From Candidatus Obscuribacterales bacterium (lineage in GTDB: Bacteria > Cyanobacteriota > Vampirovibrionia > Obscuribacterales > Obscuribacteraceae), in NCBI GenBank assembly GCA_019750335.1, contig JAIEOQ010000004.1, forward strand, positions 62,001 through 126,000: a stretch of 64,000 bases of DNA. The letters run 5' to 3'. Below are positions 9,750 to 18,453 of this stretch, piece after piece (within the stretch, counting starts at the first letter, position 1; each line of letters starts with the position of its first letter). The notes beneath the pieces are model-generated. The model was not told the origin of the DNA, did not search any database, and saw only the letters and a list, made by a program, of their open reading frames with translations. The position numbers were made by a program, and so were the translations under genes.

Positions 9750-9755
9750 TATAAT
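9750..9755 (+). promoter_or_regulatory. -10 element of the Cys-rich peptide operon
   Basis: Consensus TATAAT, 45 bases before the ATG at 9801. The C6-G6 palindrome fills the expected -35/-10 spacer, so a bound repressor would block polymerase. The -35 is poor (TTAATT-like, with a long spacer). Confidence 0.55.
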
Positions 9756-9800
9756 CAGAATTAGTCCATCAGTGAATGGACTTTTGAAAGGAGTAAAATC

Positions 9801-9950
9801 ATGCAAAAGAAAATGATCCTGGCTGTGGCCGGGTTATTGTTAGCCGTTGCAGCAATCGTGCCTAGCTTAAAAGCCTGGGCTGATGGTAAAGCAGCCTCTT
9901 GCTGTAATGAGTCGGCTGCTTGTTGTCCGGCGTCCGAATGCTGTAAATAA
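9801..9950 (+). CDS. 49-residue secreted Cys-rich peptide
   Basis: ATG preceded by AAAGGAG at 9787-9793. The product has a signal peptide ([20 protein letters not shown], cleavage probably near AWA-D) and a mature part of only about 22 residues. That part carries three Cys-Cys pairs: ASCCNE, AACCPA and ECCK at the C-terminus. Vicinal cysteines exported from the cytosol suggest metal or thiol chemistry. Together with the CsoR-like operator, a role in copper or similar stress is a reasonable inference. No known family is recognised. The next gene begins 3 bases after the stop. Confidence 0.7.
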   Translation: MQKKMILAVAGLLLAVAAIVPSLKAWADGKAASCCNESAACCPASECCK

Positions 9951-9953
9951 GTC

Positions 9954-10292
9954 ATGAAAAGCTCGATTGCAAAAAATATTTTGACTTGCTGTCTGGCATT
10001 TATTGCTGCGGCTTGTCTTGCTGTTTTTAAGCAATCGTGCCTTTGTGCGGACGGAGATATGGTAGCGATAACATGCTGCCAATCTGATCATTGCTGTTGT
10101 GCTCAAGCCATAAATAATATGTTGCCGGCTCCTGAGCAGAAAACAGCTTGGTCTGGAACTCCGTTGCCAAACTCTGGTGACTTTCAATTACAGGCGATCA
10201 AAGAAGCGGTAAGCTTGCCCAAACTTGAGTTGCAAAACGATTGTCTCAAGCCGAACAAGCTGTATTTATTGCACCGTGCACTTTTGATTTAA
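9954..10292 (+). CDS. 112-residue secreted Cys-rich protein
   Basis: ATG 3 bases after the previous stop, so it is in the same operon. It has an N-terminal hydrophobic signal (about residues 8-24, itself with CC). Then comes a cluster CLCADGD...CCQSDHCCC (about residues 29-50), and a C-terminal half with only one further Cys. The CC-x4-CCC cluster with His resembles a soft-metal binding site, but this is inference. The second half has no recognised domain. Ten cysteines in 112 residues is far above neighbouring proteins. Confidence 0.7.
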   Translation: MKSSIAKNILTCCLAFIAAACLAVFKQSCLCADGDMVAITCCQSDHCCCAQAINNMLPAPEQKTAWSGTPLPNSGDFQLQAIKEAVSLPKLELQNDCLKPNKLYLLHRALLI

Positions 10293-10465
10293 AAACTTGG
10301 CGTTAATGGCCAACATCAATAGTGAATATATGTAGTTCAAATCAATAAAGACTATTAATTTGTGTCATTATCACTTTAATTAGTCAGGCTGTCTTGCTCT
10401 ATTGCAAAGCCACTTTCACAAGAAGATTTTACACCGGTAATCGGTGCTCTTTGCCAGACTTTTTG

Positions 10466-10488
10466 CCCCAGCGAGTGTTTTGCTGGGC
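10466..10488 (+). other. 5' UTR hairpin before the RRM gene
   Basis: CCCAGC (10467-10472) pairs with GCTGGG (10482-10487) about 27 bases before the start codon. The 222-base gap 10293-10514 is otherwise AT-rich and gene-free. Leaders of cyanobacterial rbp genes are known to matter for cold induction; any such role here is inferred. Confidence 0.3.
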
Positions 10489-10514
10489 CTGCTTCGTACT
10501 TAAGGATTTAATTC

Positions 10515-10775
10515 ATGCAAAATAAGTTATTCGTCCGCAATCTCCCTTTTCAGAGCACTGAATCTGAGCTTTCGGGACTATTCTCCGAATTTGGAGAAGT
10601 TGTATCAGCCCGTATCGCTAATGATCGTGAAACAGGTAGATCGCGCGGCTATGCCTTTGTTGAAATGGCTTCGCAGCAAGCTGCTGAAGCGGCTATCCGT
10701 GGTTTGGATAGTTCCGATTTCAACGGACGTCAAATCTATGTTGCCGTTTCTGAGCCACGCAGCTCCAAATGGTAG
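10515..10775 (+). CDS. RRM-domain RNA-binding protein (cyanobacterial Rbp type)
   Basis: 86 residues consisting of one RNA recognition motif. RNP2 is KLFVRNLPF near the start and RNP1 is RSRGYAFVEM around residues 43-52. A short basic tail ends in SSKW. Single-RRM proteins of this size are typical of cyanobacteria and some other bacteria, where they bind mRNA and often respond to cold. RBS AAGGA is at 10500-10504. It is followed by a strong intrinsic terminator, so it is probably monocistronic. Confidence 0.93.
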   Translation: MQNKLFVRNLPFQSTESELSGLFSEFGEVVSARIANDRETGRSRGYAFVEMASQQAAEAAIRGLDSSDFNGRQIYVAVSEPRSSKW

Positions 10776-10811
10776 TTAATTGAGCGGTCCGGCTTAGCCG
10801 GCGGCTAAAGA

Positions 10812-10852
10812 AAAGAGCTTTCACCCTTTATTTGGGTGAAAGCTCTTTTTTA
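10812..10852 (+). terminator. intrinsic terminator after the RRM gene
   Basis: A perfect 15-bp stem, AAAGAGCTTTCACCC (10812-10826) with its complement (10834-10848), a 7-base loop and a following T run. Confidence 0.92.
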
Positions 10853-10929
10853 TTGGTTGCTGTGTCCAATTTTGTTCTGGACTGTATAGATACTCTTGTG
10901 CGGACAATTTCAGCTTGCAGGAGAGCAAA

Positions 10930-11544
10930 ATGGCAGAGAATTTTGATAATTCCAAACAGAATCCTTCTAAACAAGATGAGTCTCTGAGCCAGGTGCTTGG
11001 GGAAGAAATATTCGTTGCCTATAAAGATTATGTGGAAGGGCACAAGGAGTTTGGACAGATTGATAATGATCAAAATGGCTTTTTATCCCAGACAGAATTA
11101 GACAGCTACGCTAAGCGGAATCCTCAATCGCAGGTGGCAGCTCGCTTATCGCACAATTTTTATAAAGTAATGAGCGCTTCTAATGATGAGTGGGGGCTAG
11201 AAAATGACGGTATTACGGATAATGACTTGAAAGCGCGGTATATTGAGACAGTGCGTGTCGATGATTTGTCGATTCGAAAACGTGTGTTTGATATTGCCAG
11301 CTCAGAAAAGACAATAACTCCCCGAGATGAGGATAGTTACCCTCATTACGACCATCTTCTAAGTGTAAAGGACAAGGAAAGTGGTGTGACATACACCCAG
11401 TCTCTAAATCGTTCACGGGAAGAAATTAGGCTTAATATCAAAGACTCGACAAGAAATGTAGAGCTGGATTTGCACTGCCCATATAATGAGAACCACGATC
11501 GTCTCTTCAAGCTAGAGCTGACGCCATTGCCAGAGCTTAAATAG
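10930..11544 (+). CDS. EF-hand-like cytosolic protein of unknown function
   Basis: 204 residues from the ATG at 10930, which has GGAGAG (10920-10925) at good spacing; a TTG at 10915 is less likely. Residues about 45-56 read DNDQNGFLSQTE, a full canonical 12-position EF-hand calcium loop (D1, D3, N5, G6, E12). A weaker acidic segment, ENDGITDNDLKA, lies about 45 residues later and could be a degenerate second hand. No signal peptide or membrane segment is seen. The remaining C-terminal half is not recognised. Calcium binding is likely; the role is unknown. Confidence 0.75.
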   Translation: MAENFDNSKQNPSKQDESLSQVLGEEIFVAYKDYVEGHKEFGQIDNDQNGFLSQTELDSYAKRNPQSQVAARLSHNFYKVMSASNDEWGLENDGITDNDLKARYIETVRVDDLSIRKRVFDIASSEKTITPRDEDSYPHYDHLLSVKDKESGVTYTQSLNRSREEIRLNIKDSTRNVELDLHCPYNENHDRLFKLELTPLPELK

Positions 11545-11642
11545 ATTGTTGTACGTAGAATTACGCTTCGAAAGGTCAGACTAATCCATTATATTGAAGA
11601 GCGGCGCAGCCCTGTCTCTTTTATATCGGAGAGAGCTATTTC

Positions 11643-12548
11643 ATGACCGTAGAAGCTCGTTTTAGCGAAAAAACAGCAGATTCTAAAGGCGTTCAAGCGC
11701 AAAATATCGAGACAAAAGTTTGGCAAGAACTGGGTGACTCTTTTCAGGCATCCGGACAAGAAATCGCCCGTTTAGATCTGCTTCCGGCTATCAAAGCGGA
11801 AGTGCCGGTGCAACAAGCGGCTCAAGGTCCGTTTGCCACCTTGGAGTCAGGGCGGACGGCCTTGTGGTACGAAGAGATGCGCCAAGATTATAAATTGCCC
11901 GTTGACGCCACCAAAGCTCAAGTTGAAAAAGCAATCAGAGATACTCGCTGGGCAAAAGAAGACAATATTATTCGAGAGCGTAACGGGGGCAAGCTCCCTG
12001 CTGGAGATGGGCGTGTCGGCGATGCGCTGGATCAAGCGCGTATCGGCATTTGGTATGAAGACCGGGCTAAAGAGTATGGTTTACCGGCCAATGCCACTCG
12101 GGATCAAATCGGTAAAGCAATCAGAGATGCTCGTTGGGCTAAAGAAGACAATATTATTCGCCGGCGCAACGGGGGCAAGCTGCCTCCAGGAGATGGCAGT
12201 ATCGGCGATGCGCTGGATCAAGCGCGTATTGGCATTTGGTATGAGGATATGGCTAAACAGCACGGCTTACCGGTTAATGCTAAACGTGAGCAAATTGGTA
12301 CGGCAATAGCCGACGCTCGCTGGAAACAAGAGGATGCTGTGATCCGTATGCGCAATGGTGGGGTTTTACCGCCCCGTGAACAACCGGTTGCTGACGATCG
12401 TTTGGCCGGCTTATACGATTCAAAAGAAGACTTTCATTATGCGGATTGGCTTTCGCAATATTTTAGCGAGCAAAAAATAAAAGACGAAAAAGCCCAAGAA
12501 GATCTGCGGGCGATTATCTTGCTGAAGAAAAAGAAGCTAGTTGTTTAA
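11643..12548 (+). CDS. protein with three 62-residue tandem repeats
   Basis: 301 residues, RBS GGAGAGAG upstream. After a ~70-residue N-terminus there are three tandem 62-residue units. Each starts at a WYE motif and contains LPxxAxxxQ, a KAIRDxRW-like helix, EDnIIRxRNGGKLPxGDG and GDALDQARIGI; the third is shortened and changed at its end. The C-terminus is Lys-rich (LLKKKKLVV). No signal peptide is visible. The units look helical and I cannot place them in a known family. The end overlaps the convergent nucleoside transporter by 12 bases. Confidence 0.75.
   Translation: MTVEARFSEKTADSKGVQAQNIETKVWQELGDSFQASGQEIARLDLLPAIKAEVPVQQAAQGPFATLESGRTALWYEEMRQDYKLPVDATKAQVEKAIRDTRWAKEDNIIRERNGGKLPAGDGRVGDALDQARIGIWYEDRAKEYGLPANATRDQIGKAIRDARWAKEDNIIRRRNGGKLPPGDGSIGDALDQARIGIWYEDMAKQHGLPVNAKREQIGTAIADARWKQEDAVIRMRNGGVLPPREQPVADDRLAGLYDSKEDFHYADWLSQYFSEQKIKDEKAQEDLRAIILLKKKKLVV
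11865..12380 (+). repeat. 186-bp in-frame tandem repeat, three units
   Basis: The TGG of the WYE motif recurs at 11865, 12051 and 12237, exactly 186 bases apart. The stretch GCGATGCGCTGGATCAAGCG is identical at the end of units 1 and 2, so duplication is recent or maintained by recombination. Unit 3 diverges after about 120 bases. Confidence 0.9.
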
Positions 12549-13838
12549 GAGTCCGGCTAAGCTTGCTGATAAATAGCTGGCAAGAGTTCCGCAAATAAGC
12601 GCTTTGATCCCGAGTCGAGCTAGATCGGCACGACGAGAAGGGGCGATTTCACCGATCCCACCGATTTGAACGGCGATAGAGCTTAAATTGGCAAAACCGC
12701 AAAGTGCAAAGGTGACGATTGTTTCTGCTTGTTTGCTCAAATGAATGTCCGAGTTGCCTTTTAAGATTGCTGACAAATCGGTATAAGCAACGAATTCATT
12801 AATCACAAGCTTTTCGCCCATGAGGCGGCCGACTGTATGGGCATCGCTCCAGGGCACGCCTAAAAGCCAGGCTGCCGGCGAAAAAATTATGCCGAAAATA
12901 TCGTACAGTTTGAGCGATGCTAAATTAAGCCCCAAACTGTCAGCTCGTAAGCCCCATGTATAAAGCTGCTTGCCGAGTAAGCCCAGAGCGGCGTCGGTCA
13001 TGGCAATTAAAGCAATAAATGCAATGAGCATGGCAACGACGTTGAGTCCGATGCGCAGCCCGTCAGAAGCGCCGTGAGCTGCTGCGTCGATTAAATTGGC
13101 GCTTGTTGATTCAACATGAACTTTAACCGTACCTTTGGTTTTTGATTCTTCGGTTTCAGGCCAAACTATTTTAGCGATTACTAAAGCACCGGGTGCAGCC
13201 ATGATGCTGGCAGTGAGTAAGTAAGAGGCTTTAATTCCCATGCCGATATAAACAGCAAGTACGCCGCCGGCCACACAAGCCATAGAGCCAGCCATGGAAG
13301 CTAAAAGCTCGGACATGGTCATTGAAGGTACGTAAGGCTTGATCAAAAGCTGAGCTTCGACTTGTCCGACAAAAATTGAAGCAGCATTAGAGAGCGCTTC
13401 GGCTCCGCTGGCACCCATAACAAATGCCACCACTTTTGCTACCAGCTGCACGAATTTTTGCATAATCCCTAAGTAATAGGAGATGCTGACTAAGCTTGAA
13501 ACAAAAATGATTGTTGGGATGACGCGAAAAGCAAAAATATAAGCGCCTTCACCGCCAAAAAGTTTAGTTAAAGTCTCTGGTTGAGTAACCAGTGGACCGA
13601 AAACAAAGCCGGCGCCGGCATCGGAGAAATGCAATATATTAGTAATCACATCGCCGATATTTTTGAACAGTTGTTGTCCGACATCCACTTTCAATACGAA
13701 AATTGCAAGCAGAATTTGTAGAGTCAAACCGGAAATAACTAAACGATAGTTGATTGCTTTGCGATTGTTGGACATCAAAAAGGCGCAAGCAAAGATAACG
13801 ACGATACCTAACAACCCAATCCATTTTGACTCAGGCAT
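12537..13838 (-). CDS. concentrative nucleoside transporter (CNT/NupC family)
   Basis: 433 residues with the CNT layout: N-terminal helices, the gate region (IFVGQVEAQLLIKPY), GGVLAVYI and the C-terminal conserved block GFANLSSIAVQIGGIGEI. Members import nucleosides with H+ or Na+. It begins 2 bases after the PBP1A stop, so the two are probably co-transcribed. The length is within the bacterial NupC range (about 400-430). Substrate preference cannot be read from the sequence. Confidence 0.93.
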   Translation of the reverse strand: MPESKWIGLLGIVVIFACAFLMSNNRKAINYRLVISGLTLQILLAIFVLKVDVGQQLFKNIGDVITNILHFSDAGAGFVFGPLVTQPETLTKLFGGEGAYIFAFRVIPTIIFVSSLVSISYYLGIMQKFVQLVAKVVAFVMGASGAEALSNAASIFVGQVEAQLLIKPYVPSMTMSELLASMAGSMACVAGGVLAVYIGMGIKASYLLTASIMAAPGALVIAKIVWPETEESKTKGTVKVHVESTSANLIDAAAHGASDGLRIGLNVVAMLIAFIALIAMTDAALGLLGKQLYTWGLRADSLGLNLASLKLYDIFGIIFSPAAWLLGVPWSDAHTVGRLMGEKLVINEFVAYTDLSAILKGNSDIHLSKQAETIVTFALCGFANLSSIAVQIGGIGEIAPSRRADLARLGIKALICGTLASYLSASLAGLLNN

Positions 13839-13840
13839 CC

Positions 13841-15952
13841 TTAGTAACCTTGTCCTGGCGCTGGGGCTAAATTTGGCGCTGACTGTGGCATAGATTTATC
13901 TTCCGGACGGACAAAGTCCGGGGCCGGCTGTGGTTCTCTCGGTTCCTCTGGCTGATCGTTATTTTGTGCGTTCGGATCAATCGGAACCAGTTTCGGAAGT
14001 TCGCTGCCGCCATCTTCGTAGATTACTTCACTGCTTTCGCCGCCACTTTCGACTTCAAGTTTTTTCTCTTTTGAAGGCGGTATGAACTTGCCTGGTTCGG
14101 TCGGATGTTTTTCATAATAGGCAAGCATGAAATTTTTCCAGATGCGAGCCATGACCGTACCGCCGGTTACATTTTGTCCTGGAATCGGTAAATTGTCGTC
14201 ATTGCCACCCCAAAGGACTGCCACCGTATCCGGTGTGAAGCCGGCGAACCAAATATCTTTGCCGGCGTCGGCGGTACCGGTTTTTCCGGCGACAGGACGA
14301 TCCGGCAATATTGCTTGAGTGCCAGTGCCGCGTTGAACCACATCTTGGAGCACTGAAACAAGTTCGGCTACAGGTTCAGCGTCAAAAGCTTTGTCGTATA
14401 AAGGCTCAAAAGTTTCAATCACTTGACCGCGTGTATTCTCAATTTTACGGATTACTTGCGGACGGATTGAAACGCCAGAACGGGCAAAAGTAGCATAGGC
14501 GCCGGCAAGTTCTAAAGGCGATACGGCTGAGCTACCTAAAGCTAAAGATAGATTAGGATCCAGCTTAGAGCTTATTCCGGCCAAGCGCGCGGTTTCAATA
14601 ATGCTATCCACTCCGACTTTCTGTGCGATTTTTACTGCCGGAACGTTTCGTGACAGAGTCAGGGCTTTGCGTACGGTAATGTGCCCCATATATTTGTGGT
14701 CGAAATTTTTCGGCTGCCAGAGCGGTAGTCCCCATCCTTGTTTGATGGTAATCGGTGAATCGTCGATTACACTGTCTGGATGAAACGTGCCTTTGACAAA
14801 AGCGGTGAGATAAACGAACGGCTTGAAAGCCGAACCAGCCGTATGCGGGTTTGTAGCGCGGTTCCACTGGTTTTTCCAAAAATTACCGACGCCGCCGACT
14901 AAAGCAATTACTGAGCCGTCTTTTACTTGCACGGCAGCAAGCGCTCCCTGGCTTACTCCTTTTGGTGCTTTTGCTATGCCGTCGGCAAGCGCCTTTTCGG
15001 CAGCCGCTTGGGCTTGGGGATCGAGATTGGTATAAACGCGCAAACCTTGCTTGCGCATTTCGGCTTGGCTGAAACGCTTGCGCAGCTGTTCAAGAACAAA
15101 GCTGATATAAAAAGGATATTTCTGCAGAGGGTTGTAACCTCTTTTGAATTTCAATGTTTCTTTTTTGGCAGCATCGGCTTGCTTTTGTGTGATATAGCCG
15201 TATTCAACCATTTTGTTGATGATTTCTTTCTGTCTGTTTATGGCAACTTGCCGGTTGTTGGGATTGGCAAGTTCTGATGGTGCTTTGACAAGACCAGCAA
15301 GAAAGGCTGCTTCGGCTAAATCAAGAGAAGCTGCCGATTTGTCGAAATAACGTGATGCGGCTCGTTCGATCCCGTAAGCGCCGTTGCCGAAATAAACTTG
15401 ATTGAGATACATCTCAAGAATTTTGTCTTTGGAGTAGCGTCGTTCAATCTCACCGGCAATAAAAGCTTCTTTGACTTTGCGCGCCATATTGCGGCCTGAG
15501 TCTTCGAAAAACAGATTCTTGACCAGCTGTTGAGTGATGGTTGAGCCACCTTCTCTTACTTGGCGAGCTTGTAAGTTGACGAAAAAAGCACGCAAAATGC
15601 TGACTGGATTAATGCCGTGATGTTCATAAAAATGGTGATCTTCAGCAGCAAGCATCGCTTGTTGCATTTGCGGCGCTATTTGATTTAGCGAAACCACTCG
15701 CCTGTCTTCATCGCCTTCGACTGTACATACGAGCTTGTCGTGGCGATCAAAAACTTGAATTGCTTCAATCGGTTCATAGCGTTCAAGAATGGAGATGTCG
15801 GGAATATCCCGCATTTGTTGCCAGAGCATGGCGGCAAAATAACCGGCAGCCAGAGTGCCGGCCAGAAATAAGATCAAGATTAGTGTCTTGATCAGGGAAG
15901 GTCCTTCTTTATGCTGTTTGTGGTTTCTTCTTCGTCTTGCCACGCTTGTCAA
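13841..15952 (-). CDS. class A penicillin-binding protein (PBP1A type)
   Basis: 703 residues: a short basic cytosolic start, one TM (about 20-45), a GT51 glycosyltransferase domain and a transpeptidase domain. The GT51 domain has catalytic Glu104 in AAEDHHFYEHHG, plus GGSTITQQLVKN and RKVKEAFIAGEIE. The transpeptidase has Ser374 in SAFK, an SRN motif and KTGTAD. A Pro/Glu-rich tail of about 90 residues follows. It polymerises and cross-links peptidoglycan. All catalytic motifs are present. It precedes the nucleoside transporter with a 2-base gap. Confidence 0.95.
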   Translation of the reverse strand: MTSVARRRRNHKQHKEGPSLIKTLILILFLAGTLAAGYFAAMLWQQMRDIPDISILERYEPIEAIQVFDRHDKLVCTVEGDEDRRVVSLNQIAPQMQQAMLAAEDHHFYEHHGINPVSILRAFFVNLQARQVREGGSTITQQLVKNLFFEDSGRNMARKVKEAFIAGEIERRYSKDKILEMYLNQVYFGNGAYGIERAASRYFDKSAASLDLAEAAFLAGLVKAPSELANPNNRQVAINRQKEIINKMVEYGYITQKQADAAKKETLKFKRGYNPLQKYPFYISFVLEQLRKRFSQAEMRKQGLRVYTNLDPQAQAAAEKALADGIAKAPKGVSQGALAAVQVKDGSVIALVGGVGNFWKNQWNRATNPHTAGSAFKPFVYLTAFVKGTFHPDSVIDDSPITIKQGWGLPLWQPKNFDHKYMGHITVRKALTLSRNVPAVKIAQKVGVDSIIETARLAGISSKLDPNLSLALGSSAVSPLELAGAYATFARSGVSIRPQVIRKIENTRGQVIETFEPLYDKAFDAEPVAELVSVLQDVVQRGTGTQAILPDRPVAGKTGTADAGKDIWFAGFTPDTVAVLWGGNDDNLPIPGQNVTGGTVMARIWKNFMLAYYEKHPTEPGKFIPPSKEKKLEVESGGESSEVIYEDGGSELPKLVPIDPNAQNNDQPEEPREPQPAPDFVRPEDKSMPQSAPNLAPAPGQGY

Positions 15953-16026
15953 AACCCTTTCAAGGTTCGGCTTAACCAGCTGTCATGCGGCAATTATAGC
16001 CCGAACGGAGCTCTTGGCAGCGGCGC

Positions 16027-16556
16027 TTAGATTGTCGCATTCTTTTCCATGAAGTTCGTTGATTGAGGAATGCTCATCTCCATGTTTTTATTGCGCAGTC
16101 TATTTGCCAGCTCAAAATTGAGATTGCTTTTCAAAACATTGGGAGTGGATAAATGATTTTTTGTCCAAACTTGCAGCGAGAATTTCATTTTATCGGCGTC
16201 TAGTTCTTCTAAAAGCGCTTGCGGTGCCGGTTCTGATAGCACCCCTGCTGTGCTCTTGGCGATCTCCAAAAGCAGTCGCTTGATTATTTGCGGTTCTTCT
16301 TTGCCTGTGATTGTGACCGGGAAATTCAAAGCGATTGAATTGTCCGCTCTTGTCCAGTTGACTACTTGGGCTGTGACAAACTGTGAGTTAGGCACCATAA
16401 CGGTGACATTATTATTGGTGACGATAGTTATGGCACGCAAAGATAAACGAAAGTCAAAAGCGTAATTTGGGTTTGCCCAATTTTGAAAAGCTTCAATTCG
16501 AGCAACTGCTCAAAAGCTATATAAGTTGATTGAAGTTGTTTGCTGAAAAATTCCAT
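16027..16556 (-). pseudogene. decayed mscS-type mechanosensitive channel with internal deletion
   Basis: Two MscS pieces lie in different frames. From ATG 16556 to the stop at 16428 the frame encodes a 42-residue channel N-terminus (LLELKLFKIGQTQITLLTF, like the first helix of MscS proteins). From about 16440 to 16027 another frame gives the beta domain and C-terminal domain (RAITIVTNNNVTVMVPNSQF, QVVNWTRADNS). The pore helices, normally 100 or more residues between these parts, are missing. The simplest reading is an internal deletion plus frame change. A 137-residue ORF can start at TTG 16440, but it would lack any membrane segment. Confidence 0.75.
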
Positions 16557-16624
16557 ATTAACCTGCTATCTCAACTGGATAGAGCTGAGACGCAAGTATG
16601 CCTAAGCGGTTCCGTGCTTTGAAT

Positions 16625-17614
16625 TTAAGCGCGAGGATGGCTAGCCAAGTAGATCCGTCTCAAGCGCTCTAAGCTGACATGGGTATAAATTTGTGTCGTG
16701 CTTATGCTTGAGTGTCCGAGCAGATCTTGTACCACTCTTAAATCGGCGCCGCCTTCTAACAGATGCGTGGCAAACGTATGACGCAATGTATGAGGCGTAA
16801 TCAATTTAGTAAGCTCGGCTAAACGGGCATATTTCAAAACAATGCGGTGGATAGAACGCGTTGACAAGGGAGTGGCTTGGCGGCTAACAAATAGCGGCTC
16901 ATGCCCGTCCGGTCCGTTTGTTTCGTTTGGTTCGCGTCCTTTTAATTCGCTCAGAGAGCGTGCATCAAGATAGCGCTGCAAAGAGGTAAGCGCGCTTTGA
17001 TTGAGAAGAACGATGCGCTCTCGAGAACCTTTGCCGAAAACACGCATTTCCATGCCTTCTATATTTAGATCGGCCATTTTTGCAGCGCTCAATTCGCTAA
17101 CACGCATGCCGGTGGCATAAAGCGTTTCTAAAATTGCTCTGTCACGCAGACGGCTTAAAGAATCAGCTGTTTCGTCACCGGAGGGCATTTTGGTTGCTTC
17201 AAAAAGTTTTTGCACTTCTTCGCGATCGAGGCAGGCAGGCAATCTTCTTGACAGTTTTGGCCCGCGGACCAATTTAGAAGGATCTTCTTCAATGAGCTGC
17301 TCGCGACGTAGGTAGCGGCAGAAGCTGCGGATCGCTGAAACTTTACGTACGACGGTTTGGCGGCTATAGCGATCTTGGATGGACTGAATGTAGTCTTTAA
17401 GCCGATCCGCCTCAAGGCGCCCTGCTTGACTTCCGCTTTCTAAGACTTCTGTGTCGTTTGAAGGTGTAGTCGGTGCCTCACCTTCAATGAGCTGTTTTAA
17501 GTCGTTTATGTAAGCTCTGATTGTGTTGGCGGAGTAGTTACGCTCGAATTCAAGATATTGAGCAAACTGATTTAGCCATTCCTGAGGTATGGGCTGGACT
17601 TCTGGAGTATTCAA
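16625..17614 (-). CDS. xerC: tyrosine recombinase XerC/D family
   Basis: 329 residues. The N-terminal SAM-like core-binding domain contains a ~25-residue Gly/Ser/Glu-rich insertion (about 45-68). The catalytic domain has Arg171 (TGMRVSEL), Lys195 (GKGSRER), His275/Arg278 (HTLRHTFATHLL), His301 (LLGHSS) and nucleophile Tyr310 (QIYTH). It resolves chromosome dimers at dif-type sites. There are no phage or integron neighbours, so a housekeeping Xer is more likely than an integrase. XerC versus XerD cannot be settled from the sequence alone. Confidence 0.88.
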   Translation of the reverse strand: MNTPEVQPIPQEWLNQFAQYLEFERNYSANTIRAYINDLKQLIEGEAPTTPSNDTEVLESGSQAGRLEADRLKDYIQSIQDRYSRQTVVRKVSAIRSFCRYLRREQLIEEDPSKLVRGPKLSRRLPACLDREEVQKLFEATKMPSGDETADSLSRLRDRAILETLYATGMRVSELSAAKMADLNIEGMEMRVFGKGSRERIVLLNQSALTSLQRYLDARSLSELKGREPNETNGPDGHEPLFVSRQATPLSTRSIHRIVLKYARLAELTKLITPHTLRHTFATHLLEGGADLRVVQDLLGHSSISTTQIYTHVSLERLRRIYLASHPRA

Positions 17615-17769
17615 CGTTTCCGCTTTCTAGGCCTTTCGGCAGATTATGTCACGTTCATTATAAAGTGCTTATCAGCTTTGTAAAGTCACTGCCGCTGCTT
17701 TTCAACCGGGCGTCTAAAAATCTGGTGGGCCGGGAATAATGGAGGCAGTTTCTGGGTTTGGGTTAGTCT

Positions 17770-18165
17770 ATGGTTAGCGAGTGGGAAAAAGAAGAGCTGG
17801 GTCGTCTTACTTTGAGGAATCTCAAAGCCGTACAACCACAGCCTGATAAGGGGCGAATGACCCATCAGAATTTGACCAGCTTGAAAGCGACTCAAAGCAA
17901 GGCTGAGCACCATGAAGCCCAGATCAAACTTTTTTTTGAAAGGCTTAAAACCAGCTTAAGTACCGGTATTGCAGCAATGTTTGTTGGCAAATCGGATAAG
18001 AAGCAGCCGAATATGTGTGAAACCTATGGACATTATTTGCCACCTAATAGTAGTTGGAGTGGCATGTATCCGACTTGTAGTGATTGCGGTGTGCAAATTA
18101 CCGACCACAAGCAATTAAGAGGCGCCCAAACCAAAGAAGAGAAAGCGCGATTTCGATCGGTTTAA
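17770..18165 (+). CDS. small protein with C/H zinc-ribbon motif, family member 1
   Basis: 131 residues; an in-frame TAG directly upstream (two codons before) fixes the start no earlier than 17770. The N-terminal 75 residues are charged and helical. The C-terminal part has MCETYGHYLPP, then WSGMYPTCSDCGVQIT. The ligand pattern is C...H...C-x2-C, as expected for a small zinc site. The same pattern, with W/GxY/CxDCGxQ and a following QLR, is found in the protein at 28250-28582, so both belong to one uncharacterised family. No Shine-Dalgarno sequence is evident at normal spacing. Confidence 0.7.
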   Translation: MVSEWEKEELGRLTLRNLKAVQPQPDKGRMTHQNLTSLKATQSKAEHHEAQIKLFFERLKTSLSTGIAAMFVGKSDKKQPNMCETYGHYLPPNSSWSGMYPTCSDCGVQITDHKQLRGAQTKEEKARFRSV

Positions 18166-18269
18166 GCCAAAATTGTTGCTTATTGCAGTCAGGATGAGGC
18201 CTGGCTAATTAGTGGCAGCCAAAAAGTATGAAGATGCTAGAAGCTTGTGAGCCGGTTTTAAGAAAAGTC

Positions 18270-18292
18270 AAGCCCCGTAGCATGGGGTTTTT
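18270..18292 (+). terminator. probable terminator upstream of rpoB
   Basis: CCCC (18273-18276) pairs with GGGG (18284-18287), extended by G-T and two A-T pairs, followed by TTTTT. It probably ends the zinc-ribbon gene transcript. The gap 18166-18453 contains this hairpin and the putative rpoB promoter. Confidence 0.5.
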
Positions 18293-18359
18293 CGTATAAT
18301 TATTAATTTTTTAAGCGCAAAGAGCCGTTTTGACCCCGTAAGACTTAAAGATTTGATTA

Positions 18360-18387
18360 TTGACAGAAGTCTAGGTGATACGATAGA
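18360..18387 (+). promoter_or_regulatory. putative rpoB promoter
   Basis: A perfect -35 TTGACA at 18360-18365 and a weak -10 GATAGA at 18382-18387 with 16-base spacing, about 70 bases before the rpoB ATG. Confidence 0.4.
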
Positions 18388-18453
18388 CGGTCATTAGTTC
18401 AAATTTTTGAATAGCTCTTTTTGCCGGCCATAAGCGTTTTTTCGAGGTAGTCA

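Noticed and set aside
9615..9806. Longer N-terminus of the CstA gene
   Set aside because: It would translate the C6-G6 operator and promoter region; GAGGAG and TTG at 9614 give the normal CstA length.
16625..17614. Integrase of a mobile element
   Set aside because: Xer motifs are present, neighbours are housekeeping genes, and no attachment repeats or phage genes are seen.
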